Source: Streptomyces indicus (GTDB taxonomy: Bacteria; Actinomycetota; Actinomycetes; Streptomycetales; Streptomycetaceae). From it: a DNA stretch of 64,000 nt. Shown one piece after another: positions 17,501-25,864 of the stretch. The stretch is from positions 202,750-266,749 of the forward strand of contig NZ_FNFF01000007.1 in assembly GCF_900100315.1 (NCBI RefSeq). Direction: 5' to 3'. The notes beneath the pieces were generated by a model, which was given only the letters and a program-made list of their open reading frames with translations, was not told the origin of the DNA and did not search any database. Position 1 is the first letter of the stretch. The number at the start of each line of letters is the position of its first letter. A program made the translations under genes and the position numbers.

Positions 17501-17733
17501 TCGTGGTCCAAGGCGAGCACGAGACAGTGCACACCCGCGGTCTGGCCGAGGCGCTGCCCGCACTCACGACCCTCACGGTGACCAACGCCTCCGAGATCGA
17601 CCTGGCCCCCCTCACGGCCTGCTCGCGTCTGGAGGTCCTGAACGTGCGAGATACCTCCGTGGTCAGGCACGCCGACGCCTTGCCGGAGCGCATCCGGCTC
17701 ACGCGCCACCCCCGCCCCGACCGCCACCCCTGA
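14560..17733 (+). CDS. NACHT-domain NTPase with LRR-like C-terminus (bNACHT-type)
   Basis: The 1057-residue STAND protein has three parts. Residues 1-230 are helical and carry no enzyme motif, like the helical N-termini of actinobacterial NACHT proteins. The NACHT module has Walker A GNAGSGKT (276-283), Walker B LLLVDGMDE (Asp363, Asp366, Glu367), the sensor TSRPS near 395, and a winged-helix region ending VEFVHRTFQDYLGARA. From about residue 800 short leucine-rich units follow (LRDLPDLRGLTLYRC, SLEPLRGLPLEDL, PLRTLTSLRSASL). Bacterial NACHT proteins are documented antiphage sensors; this role is inferred here. No nuclease or protease effector is fused. Confidence 0.88.
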   Translation: MVDPGMVGVRVASSAVAPLVRKLFAQPGPGAGLVEKPVRISSLVSFKGEQRTLGPKELKRLVRELVRRTGERHVPGELDAVADALERTLYALGDLDLDDVQAVGLGHQALARRLRYAAGGDQVVRWLSQAAEDLYARLLDSACLHILHFFSRRSPFVARTLVEQSRQLRDLIEGIDLLVERIGSQSAIDAGFEERYAAHIAKKHSSLTIYGIDLTENDQWPLDTAYLSLRATAEPAFGHVDGAEAGRGEWTPSAVPSAAQPADRALSGRSRILLRGNAGSGKTTLVQWLAVTTARQDRLTGDLAHLIGRVPFVLPLRTLTRKGADLPPPADFLRAVGSPLTGAEPQGWADRVLAAGRGLLLVDGMDEVPEQERARARGWLTDLLAAYPDTLCLVTSRPSAVRQKWLDGEQFTELSLAPMTRENLKVFIDRWHEAAGADPALAATLLDAIRTKQDLSRLATNPLMCALICALHRERRGFLPRGRKALYDAALSMLLERRDRERDMAGAGLELDEESQTELLQRLAYWLIRNGRSVMERSDALVQLDRLLPAMPYVAQQGDAEAVLRHLLDRSGLLREPATGTVEFVHRTFQDYLGARAAVEERDFDLLLGQAHLDQWEDVLRMAVAHARPDERARLLRGLVERGDKEPGHRTRLHLLATACLEHAAKLDPQVRAEVEERASRLIPPYDFRECDELAALGPIVLELLPGPEELADPAAAPYVIHTAGLIGGDAALPCMLKYRSSDDRIARFQLARHWVDFDTDTYATQVIDGLRFKPLTSITVRSTAELAALVRLGGHDDVDCVGDLTAAELVEHLALMPVRRLRIAENAVLDGLEFLRDLPDLRGLTLYRCPRISSLEPLRGLPLEDLFVNETPIADSGPLRTLTSLRSASLRGVSASLDLADLSRQAPLEVVHPPVDTTGLAALGEFPGLRLVGLELTNLPGPEDWRALARLPELRYVSLTGRELHSLTAGGAVLETVRTLVVQGEHETVHTRGLAEALPALTTLTVTNASEIDLAPLTACSRLEVLNVRDTSVVRHADALPERIRLTRHPRPDRHP

Positions 17734-17757
17734 CCGCCACCCGCCCCACCAAAAAGA

Positions 17758-17795
17758 CCGGCCCGGCCGCTCCCCGAAGGGAACAGCCGGGCCGG
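17758..17795 (-). terminator. Intrinsic terminator of clpC
   Basis: Arms CCGGCCCGGC (17758-17767) and GCCGGGCCGG (17786-17795) with an inner TCCC/GGGA pair. Read on the minus strand the stem is followed by TCTTTTT, an unusual clear U-run for this genome. It lies between the convergent NACHT and clpC genes and may work both ways. Confidence 0.8.
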
Positions 17796-17818
17796 CCTCA
17801 TGAGCTCACTCCGAACGC

Positions 17819-20344
<2,526 letters not shown>

Positions 20345-20411
20345 CGTTAATCGCTCCTCAGAGCGGTCAGGCAGTTAGGGGTCGGTCCCCTCCCTGTCCT
20401 TCCGCAGCTTA

Positions 20412-20428
20412 GTCCCGCAAGCGGGGAC
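20412..20428. promoter_or_regulatory. Short dyad in clpC leader
   Basis: GTCCCGC-AA-GCGGGGAC forms an inverted repeat 68-84 bp upstream of the clpC start. It may be an operator or leader stem; no regulator is suggested by sequence. Confidence 0.35.
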
Positions 20429-20556
20429 CGCTCATTCCAACTGCCGACACCCGGCCCAGAACCTCGGGGGCTTTTCTGCCCCGAGAGCCGACAACTGCTC
20501 CAACCCGATGGTGCGAGACGATGTTCCCGCAGGCCAGGCAGTTACCCCTTCCTCCA

Positions 20557-20573
20557 GTACGCCGATGGCGAAC
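20557..20573 (-). promoter_or_regulatory. Candidate ClgR box upstream of clpC
   Basis: On the minus strand the sequence reads GTTCGCCATCGGCGTAC, an exact match to the published Streptomyces ClgR motif GTTCGC-5N-GCG as I recall it, and palindromic outside the centre. It lies about 213 bp upstream of clpC, in the 20345-20786 gap, which otherwise holds no gene I can support. Confidence 0.6.
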
Positions 20574-20786
20574 GTGAGACGCCCAAGTCCTGCGTGTCGC
20601 CCCTCCCCACTAGGGATGTCTTACCCGCAGGCACTGACAGTCCATGCGGCGCACACCGGTTCCCTCCGCTACGGGCGAACACCCTTGCGCCCCCACGGCG
20701 GCCTTGACGCCCACCGGAAGCGAACCATCCGTACACGGCTTGGAACGCTGCGTAACCCCGGATGGTTCCCGGGAGTTGCTCCTGGC

Positions 20787-21392
20787 ATGGTCCCCGTCGC
20801 CCACGGCACCCCCGCGGCTCCGCTCCAGGAGACCCCTCGCGTACCGCTCCCCCGCCGCCCGCTCGTCGGCGACCGCGTGCGGCGGTGGTACGAGAGGGAG
20901 CTGGGCTGGGCGGTCGTGCCCGGGGCGCGGGTGCGGCTGCGCACGGGGCTGCGGTTCGACGTCATCGAGGTGCCGGCCGCCGCGGGCCGCGCGGTGTGCG
21001 AGCGGCTCGGCCCGCACGCGACGGGGCCGGTGGCCCTGCACGGGACCGTGCTGCGCTTCCTGGTCGCCGCGGGCGCCGCCGACGAACTGCCGGGGCTGCT
21101 CGACTGGCTCGAGTGGGGTCCGCTCGCGCGCGACGTGCGGGCGGTGGGCGCGGGCGGAATGATCGACGCCCCGCTGCCGCCCGCGATCCCGGGCCCGCAG
21201 GGGGCCGCCGTATGGCTGCGCCCCCCCGAGCCGGGGTGCGAGGTGGAGCCGACATTGCCGGCCCTCACCGGTCTCGGGGGCGGCGCGCAGGCGTCGCCGG
21301 GCCCCGATCTCGTACGCCTGGTGGACGCGGCGGCGACGGAGTGCCACCGGGCCCGGCTGCTGCGTGCGGCTCAGCCGTTGGCCTTCTGGTAG
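20787..21392 (+). CDS. SCO3374-family protein, function unknown
   Basis: A 201-residue soluble protein encoded between clpC and lsr2, a position conserved in Streptomyces. The segment RRWYERELGWAVVPGARVRL followed by an Asp-containing strand (FDVIEVP) resembles the opening of bifunctional primase/polymerase (PrimPol) N-domains, but the later catalytic motifs are not evident, so I do not call it a polymerase. The ATG at 20787 is chosen because homology-like sequence starts there; the same frame extends upstream through non-coding DNA. Its 3' end overlaps the convergent lsr2 by 22 bp. Confidence 0.65.
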   Translation: MVPVAHGTPAAPLQETPRVPLPRRPLVGDRVRRWYERELGWAVVPGARVRLRTGLRFDVIEVPAAAGRAVCERLGPHATGPVALHGTVLRFLVAAGAADELPGLLDWLEWGPLARDVRAVGAGGMIDAPLPPAIPGPQGAAVWLRPPEPGCEVEPTLPALTGLGGGAQASPGPDLVRLVDAAATECHRARLLRAAQPLAFW

Positions 21393-21709
21393 GCCTCGCG
21401 GATCTCCTGCGGGACGCGGCCGCGCGGCTTGACCTCGTAGCCGTTGTCCTTGGCCCACGCACGGATCGCGGCGGTGTCCTCGCTGCCGCCCGCGGCGGCG
21501 GCGCGGCCCTTGCCCCGCGCGCTCGACGCACGGCCACCGGTGCGACGGCCGCCCGCGACGTAAGGAGCCAGGGCTTCACGGAGCTTGTCCGCGTTGGCGG
21601 TGGTGAGGTCGATCTCGTACGTCTTGCCGTCCAGCGCGAACGTCACGGTCTCGTCGGCCTCGCCGCCGTCGAGGTCGTCGACAAGAAGGACCTGAACCTT
21701 CTGTGCCAC
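21371..21709 (-). CDS. lsr2: Nucleoid-associated silencer Lsr2
   Basis: The 112-residue xenogeneic silencer bridges AT-rich DNA. The N-terminal dimerisation strand region AQKVQVLLVDDLDGGEADETVTF and the C-terminal DNA-binding IRAWAKDNGYEV-KPRGRVP with the RGR minor-groove hook are both present, joined by a Gly/Arg/Ala linker (about residues 52-75). GTG at 21709 is chosen over ATG 21724 because GGAAA sits 5 nt before it and the protein then begins VAQK, as in orthologues. Its upstream region (21710-21947) is unusually AT-rich for this genome and may itself be an Lsr2 target. Confidence 0.95.
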   Translation of the reverse strand: MAQKVQVLLVDDLDGGEADETVTFALDGKTYEIDLTTANADKLREALAPYVAGGRRTGGRASSARGKGRAAAAGGSEDTAAIRAWAKDNGYEVKPRGRVPQEIREAYQKANG

Positions 21710-21947
21710 CGGATTTCCTTTCATCGATAACTTCAAGGGCCCGGCGCCAGTGGCCTCGTCCGCCGCTGTTTCACCGCCCCCGGTTATATGGAGTACGCCG
21801 GAAAGCAAACCGCTTTTGCTGGGAAAACACAAACCCCCTGGGAGAACCCCACGAGCCAAGAGCCCTTGAAACATGCGCGTTTCGGACATAGCAGCCGCTT
21901 CAAGAGCGGCCTCCGGAACACTGCTCAGGAACAGCGCCCGAAAAACC

Positions 21948-22508
21948 TCACAGGTGCAGAAGCATCCGGCTGTTGCCCAAGGTGTTCGGTTTCACTCGTT
22001 CGAGACCGAGGAACTCCGCGACGCCTTCGTCCGCGGACCGCAACAGCTCGCTGTACACATCACCGTCGACCGGAGTCTCGCCGATCTCCACGAAACCGTG
22101 CTTCGCGAAGAAGTCGACTTCGAAGGTGAGACAGAAAACCCGGCGCACTCCGAGCCAGCGCGCGGTCTGCAGCAACTTCGCGAGGAGTTGGTGCCCCACT
22201 CCCGCGCCCTTGACCTCACCGTTCACGGCGAGCGTGCGGACTTCCGCGAGGTCTTCCCACATCACATGCAGGGCGCCGCAGCCCACGACCTTCGCGTTGT
22301 CATCACGTTCCGCGACCCAGAACTCCTGGATGTCCTCATAAAGCGTCACCGTCGCTTTGTCGAGGAGGATGCCCCGGCGCACGTAGGAGTCGAGGAGCTC
22401 GCGGACCGCGGGGACATCCGCGGTGCGGGCGCGGCGGATGGTGACGGCTTTCGCCGGCTCCCGCGGTTCGGGAACCGGTTCTCGGCGTTCGGGAAGTGCA
22501 GCGGACAT
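21948..22508 (-). CDS. GNAT acetyltransferase, ArgA-like (amino-acid N-acetyltransferase)
   Basis: A 186-residue stand-alone GNAT. The fold starts TIRRARTADVPAVRELLDSYV; the acetyl-CoA loop is at GAGVGHQLLAKLLQTARWLG, and the CLTFEVDFFAKHGF segment is typical of the short actinobacterial N-acetylglutamate synthases (M. tuberculosis Rv2747 type). It would make N-acetylglutamate for arginine synthesis. The 15 N-terminal residues are a flexible extension. Ten base pairs separate it from the upstream blaI-type gene, so the two may share a transcript. Substrate assignment is by family resemblance. Confidence 0.75.
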   Translation of the reverse strand: MSAALPERREPVPEPREPAKAVTIRRARTADVPAVRELLDSYVRRGILLDKATVTLYEDIQEFWVAERDDNAKVVGCGALHVMWEDLAEVRTLAVNGEVKGAGVGHQLLAKLLQTARWLGVRRVFCLTFEVDFFAKHGFVEIGETPVDGDVYSELLRSADEGVAEFLGLERVKPNTLGNSRMLLHL

Positions 22509-22517
22509 GTCCGGACG

Positions 22518-22916
22518 CTATCGCCCTTGACCGCCTTCGTCGGACGGGGGGTTGTCCGGTCCCTGCACCACCCGCATCGCGTCGCTCAGCGCCTCGCGCT
22601 GCTCGGGGGACATCATCCCGAAGAAGGCGACGAGTGCGGCGGCCGCGTTGTCGCTGCGCGACCAGGCTTCGTTCATCAGAGCCGCGGCGTACGCGGCACG
22701 CGTGGAGACCGCTTCATAGCGATAGGCGCGGCCTTCCGCCTCCCTGCGGACCCAGCCCTTCTGATGGAGATTGTCCAGAACGGTCATCACGGTGGTGTAC
22801 GCGATGGACCGTTCCTGCTGGAGGTCTTCGAGAACCTCGCGCACGGTCACCGGGCGGTTCCACTTCCACACCCGCGTCATGACCGCGTCTTCGAGTTCTC
22901 CCAGGGGGCGAGGCAC
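22518..22916 (-). CDS. BlaI/MecI/CopY-family repressor
   Basis: The 132-residue regulator has the family winged helix: LGELEDAVMTRVWKWNRPVTVREVLEDL, then IAYTTVMTVLDNLHQKGWVRRE and the wing GRAYRYEAV, plus a helical dimerisation tail (AFFGMMSPEQREAL). There is no BlaR1/M56 sensor protease beside it. The GTG start at 22916 is followed by PRPLGELE. A perfect 6-bp-arm dyad lies 11 bp upstream, suggesting autoregulation. Confidence 0.88.
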   Translation of the reverse strand: MPRPLGELEDAVMTRVWKWNRPVTVREVLEDLQQERSIAYTTVMTVLDNLHQKGWVRREAEGRAYRYEAVSTRAAYAAALMNEAWSRSDNAAAALVAFFGMMSPEQREALSDAMRVVQGPDNPPSDEGGQGR

Positions 22917-22926
22917 AGCAGCACCT

Positions 22927-22945
22927 TAGTGGGAAATGTCCACTA
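22927..22945. promoter_or_regulatory. Operator dyad of the BlaI-type gene
   Basis: TAGTGG (22927-22932) and CCACTA (22940-22945) flank a 7-bp spacer, centred about 20 bp upstream of the repressor start codon. The size and placement suit a dimeric winged-helix repressor. Confidence 0.6.
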
Positions 22946-23031
22946 TGGCCTGCGTTTGACCTGCGTTTGGAGCCGGACTTCGGGAAAGGGAAGTGCGCCG
23001 CGGCGCAAAAGCGCCGGGAAAGGCCCCGCGG

Positions 23032-23223
23032 TCAGGCCTTCGGGGCCTCGGGCGTGGCCGCCGCGCTCTGGCGGGCGGCCTCGGCACGGGCGAGGGCCGC
23101 GTCCACCGCGGCGTCCTCCTTGGCCTTCTTGTCGCCGCCCTGGGTCTTCACGATCACCCTGATGACCGCACCGAAGAAGACGGCCATCACGACGGGGGGC
23201 ACGAGCGCGGAGACGTAGTCCAT
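23032..23223 (-). CDS. Small single-pass membrane protein
   Basis: A 63-residue protein with one hydrophobic helix (VSALVPPVVMAVFFGAVIRVIV, residues 4-25) followed by a charged, Ala-rich cytoplasmic tail (GGDKKAKEDAAVDAALARAEAARQ). GGAAG lies 4 nt before the ATG at 23223, which is preferred to an in-frame GTG at 23241. No function is recognised. The tail may form a short coiled coil. Confidence 0.65.
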   Translation of the reverse strand: MDYVSALVPPVVMAVFFGAVIRVIVKTQGGDKKAKEDAAVDAALARAEAARQSAAATPEAPKA

Positions 23224-23312
23224 GTCTTCCAGAGTAGCCACGGGGGTGTGGGGGTCCGGCCTCGGGCCCGGTTTGCCGGACCCCGGCCGGACCGGCCGGA
23301 CCGCCCCGAAGG

Positions 23313-23894
23313 TCAGCCCGCCGCGCGCTTCTGCGGCGGGTCGGCGGGCGCGGGCGCCGGTGCGGGGCGGCGCTTGGGCGGGAAGACCTCGGCCGGGGTC
23401 GGCACCGGGCGCGCGGGCGCCGGGCGCTGGGGCTGGGGACGGTTCGGACCGGGCTCGTCGGCCGCGCGTCCGCCGGGCAGGGCGAGCAGGCGGGTGCGCG
23501 AGAGCGGGACCGTACGGCCGGAGAGCTTGGCGCGTACGGCGGCTTCGGCGAGCGTGCGGCAGCGGTCGAGCAGGGCGGCCGCGACCGGGTTGCCGCGCAG
23601 CGCGCGCAGGGCGGCGAGGTCGTCGGGGTTGGGCCGGTAGCCGGCGGCCAGGGCATCCGCGAGGAGTTCGAGGTAGCCGGGCGTGCTGCCGGGCAGGGCC
23701 TGGCGGTAGCGCGCCAGGTCGGCCAGCAGGAAGGCGCGCAGCCGTTCGCTCTCACGAACCGCTTCGTCGAGGCTGTCCGCAAGGCGCAGACAGTCCTGCA
23801 GCAGGGCCTCGTCGGGGGTGCCGGCGTGGTCGGTCTTCAGGGCGATGGCGAGGGCGCCTTTGAGCACACGCAGCTCGTCTGCGCTGAACGCCAT
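23313..23894 (-). CDS. Conserved hypothetical helical protein
   Basis: A 193-residue protein, all-helical over residues 1-130 (FSADELRVLKGALAIAL, LRLADSLDEAVRESERLRAFLLADLA) with a repeated helix in PNPDDLAALRALRGNPVAAALLDRC, then a disordered Pro/Arg/Ala tail. I do not recognise a family. ATG 23894 is chosen because the globular part begins MAFSADE; ATG 23924 would add ten residues. It has no close co-directional partner. Confidence 0.6.
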   Translation of the reverse strand: MAFSADELRVLKGALAIALKTDHAGTPDEALLQDCLRLADSLDEAVRESERLRAFLLADLARYRQALPGSTPGYLELLADALAAGYRPNPDDLAALRALRGNPVAAALLDRCRTLAEAAVRAKLSGRTVPLSRTRLLALPGGRAADEPGPNRPQPQRPAPARPVPTPAEVFPPKRRPAPAPAPADPPQKRAAG

Positions 23895-24035
23895 GCCGCC
23901 GCGGGATCCGTATGGCGTGGGCATGGGCCGACGATACGCACTAATCGGACAAAAAACGTTTAAGGGTTCTTTGGTGGGCGCGTTGCCGAAGCCTGAGGGC
24001 AGGGCGTGCGGGATCGGCGCCTGGTCCGTGGCGGG

Positions 24036-24070
24036 CCGGCGCCTGTGCCGCGTACGGACGCAGGCGCCGG
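24036..24070. terminator. Terminator of the pan-nad-coaX operon
   Basis: CCGGCGCCTG (24036-24045) and CAGGCGCCGG (24061-24070) form a perfect 10-bp stem ending 10 bp after the coaX stop. Confidence 0.65.
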
Positions 24071-24080
24071 TCCCCCTTCG

Positions 24081-24878
24081 TCAGCTGCGCGCCACGTTCC
24101 GCTCGTACACCAGGCGCAGGCCGATCAGCGTCAGCCAGGGCTCGTGTTCGTCGATGACCGTGGAGTCGGCGAGGACCAGCGGGGCGAGGCCGCCCGTGGC
24201 GATGACCGTGACGTCGTCCGGGTCCTCGGCGAGCTCCTTGGCCATGCGGTTGACCAGGCCGTCAACCTGGCCCGCGAAGCCGTAGAGGATGCCGGACTGC
24301 ATGGCCTCGACGGTGTTCTTGCCGATGACGTTGCGCGGCCGGTTGAGCTCGATCTTGCGGAGCTGGGCGGCGCGGACGCCGAGTGCCTCGACCGAGATCT
24401 CGATGCCGGGGGCGATGACGCCACCCACGTACTCGCCGCGCGCGCTGACCGCGTCGAAGGTGGTGGCCGTGCCGAAGTCGACGACGATCGCCGGGCCGCC
24501 GTACAGCTCGTTGGCCGCGACGGCGTTGATGATGCGGTCGGCGCCGACCTCCTTCGGGTTGTCGAAGAGGATCGGGACGCCCGTCTTGACGCCCGGTTCG
24601 ACGAGGACGGCGGGGACGTCGCCGTAGTGCCGGCGGGTGACCTCGCGCAGCTCGTGCAGCACGGACGGGACCGTGGAGCAGATGGCGATCCCGTCGATGC
24701 CGTCGCCGAGCTCCTCGCCGAGCAGCGGGTGCATGCCCATCAACCCGTTGAGCAGCACGGCGAGTTCGTCGGCGGTGCGGCGGGCGTCCGTGGAGATGCG
24801 CCAGTGCTCGACGATCTCGTCGCCGTCGAAGAGGCCGAGGACGGTGTGGGTGTTGCCCACGTCGATGGTGAGCAGCAT
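24081..24878 (-). CDS. coaX: Type III pantothenate kinase CoaX
   Basis: The 265-residue ASKHA-fold kinase phosphorylates pantothenate in the first step of CoA synthesis. It shows the phosphate loop LTIDVGNTHTVLGLFDG, the pantothenate-site region GADRIINAVAA and the adenosine-binding TVIATGGLAPLV near the C-terminus. Length is typical (255-270). Its ATG overlaps the nadC stop (ATGA), the last of four such couplings in the operon DUF2520-panC-nadB-nadC-coaX. Pairing with panC makes metabolic sense; panD is not in this operon. Confidence 0.95.
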   Translation of the reverse strand: MLLTIDVGNTHTVLGLFDGDEIVEHWRISTDARRTADELAVLLNGLMGMHPLLGEELGDGIDGIAICSTVPSVLHELREVTRRHYGDVPAVLVEPGVKTGVPILFDNPKEVGADRIINAVAANELYGGPAIVVDFGTATTFDAVSARGEYVGGVIAPGIEISVEALGVRAAQLRKIELNRPRNVIGKNTVEAMQSGILYGFAGQVDGLVNRMAKELAEDPDDVTVIATGGLAPLVLADSTVIDEHEPWLTLIGLRLVYERNVARS

Positions 24879-25864
24879 CAGACGTCAGCTCCGGTCGCTT
24901 CGCGCAGGTCCAGGCCGATGTCGAGGATCGGCGACGAGTGGGTCAGGCCGCCGACCGCGAGGTAGTCGACGCCGGTCTCGGCGTAGGCGCGGGCGGTGTC
25001 GAGGGTGAGGCGGCCCGAGGACTCCAGGAGCGCGCGGCCCTTGGTGAGGGCGACGGCCTCGGCAGTCTCGGACGGCGTGAAGTTGTCCAGGAGGATCAAG
25101 TCGGCGCCCGCGTCCAGGACTTCGCGCAGCTGGTGCAGGGTGTCGACCTCGACCTCGACGGGCAGATCGGGGAACTGCTCCCGTACGAGCTTGAAGGCCT
25201 GCGCCACTCCCCCGGCCGCCACCACGTGGTTGTCCTTGACCAGGGCCGCGTCCGACAGCGACATGCGGTGGTTGACGCCGCCGCCGCAGCGGACCGCGTA
25301 CTTCTCCAGGGCGCGCAGGCCCGGGGTGGTCTTGCGGGTGTCGCGGACCTTGGCTTTCGTGCCCTCCAGGACGTCGGCCCACCTGCGGGTGGCGGTCGCG
25401 ATGCCGGACAGGCGGCACAGGAGGTTGAGCGCGCTGCGCTCGCCCGTGAGCAGGTCGCGGGTACGGGTGGTGACGCTGAGGAGCTTCTGGCCGGCCTCGA
25501 CGCGGGCGCCGTCCTCGACGTGCCGCTCGACCTCGAAGGCCTCCTCGCACACGATCGAGAGCACCGCCTCGGCCACGCGCAGGCCCGCCACGACGCCGGC
25601 CTCGCGGGCGGTGAAGTCGGCGGTGGCGACGGCGTCTTCGGGGATCGTGGCCACCGAGGTCACGTCCACGCCGCCGTCGAGGTCCTCCGAGAGGGCCATG
25701 TGCGCGATGTCCTCGACGAGTACGGGGTCGAGGCCCGCCTCGGCGAGCAGCTCGGCGAGCGCGGGGTCGAGGCCGCACTCCAGGAGCGCGTCCTCGTCGG
25801 AGCCGCAGGCGCAGCCGTCGCCGCAGCCTTCGTCCGACTGGGCAAGGGGAAGGTCGGTGCTCAC
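24878..25864 (-). CDS. nadC: Nicotinate-nucleotide pyrophosphorylase NadC
   Basis: The 328-residue quinolinate phosphoribosyltransferase makes nicotinate mononucleotide in de novo NAD synthesis. Family motifs are KVRDTRKTTPGLRALEKYAVRCGG, HRMSLSDAALVKDNH and the C-terminal VDYLAVGGLTHS. A roughly 30-residue N-terminal extension carries Cys clustered as CGDGCACG plus a fourth Cys, absent from E. coli NadC. GTG 25864 starts VSTDLPL; the gene overlaps nadB by 4 bp (GTGA) and coaX by 1 base of the ATGA. Confidence 0.95.
   Translation of the reverse strand: MSTDLPLAQSDEGCGDGCACGSDEDALLECGLDPALAELLAEAGLDPVLVEDIAHMALSEDLDGGVDVTSVATIPEDAVATADFTAREAGVVAGLRVAEAVLSIVCEEAFEVERHVEDGARVEAGQKLLSVTTRTRDLLTGERSALNLLCRLSGIATATRRWADVLEGTKAKVRDTRKTTPGLRALEKYAVRCGGGVNHRMSLSDAALVKDNHVVAAGGVAQAFKLVREQFPDLPVEVEVDTLHQLREVLDAGADLILLDNFTPSETAEAVALTKGRALLESSGRLTLDTARAYAETGVDYLAVGGLTHSSPILDIGLDLREATGADV

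Noticed and set aside
14560..17733. Avs-type (phage-protein sensing) nuclease system
   Set aside because: No fused nuclease, protease or TIR domain is seen; the C-terminus is leucine-rich rather than TPR-like.
20345..20786. N-terminal extension of the SCO3374-like protein to 20508
   Set aside because: The extra 93 residues have no family resemblance, contain the ClgR-like box and lack a ribosome-binding site.
20787..21392. Functional primase/polymerase
   Set aside because: Only the opening WY...GW-like segment resembles PrimPol N-domains; catalytic acidic residues were not evident.
21710..21947. Small gene in the AT-rich stretch after lsr2
   Set aside because: Possible frames are short, lack ribosome-binding sites and cross the likely lsr2 promoter.
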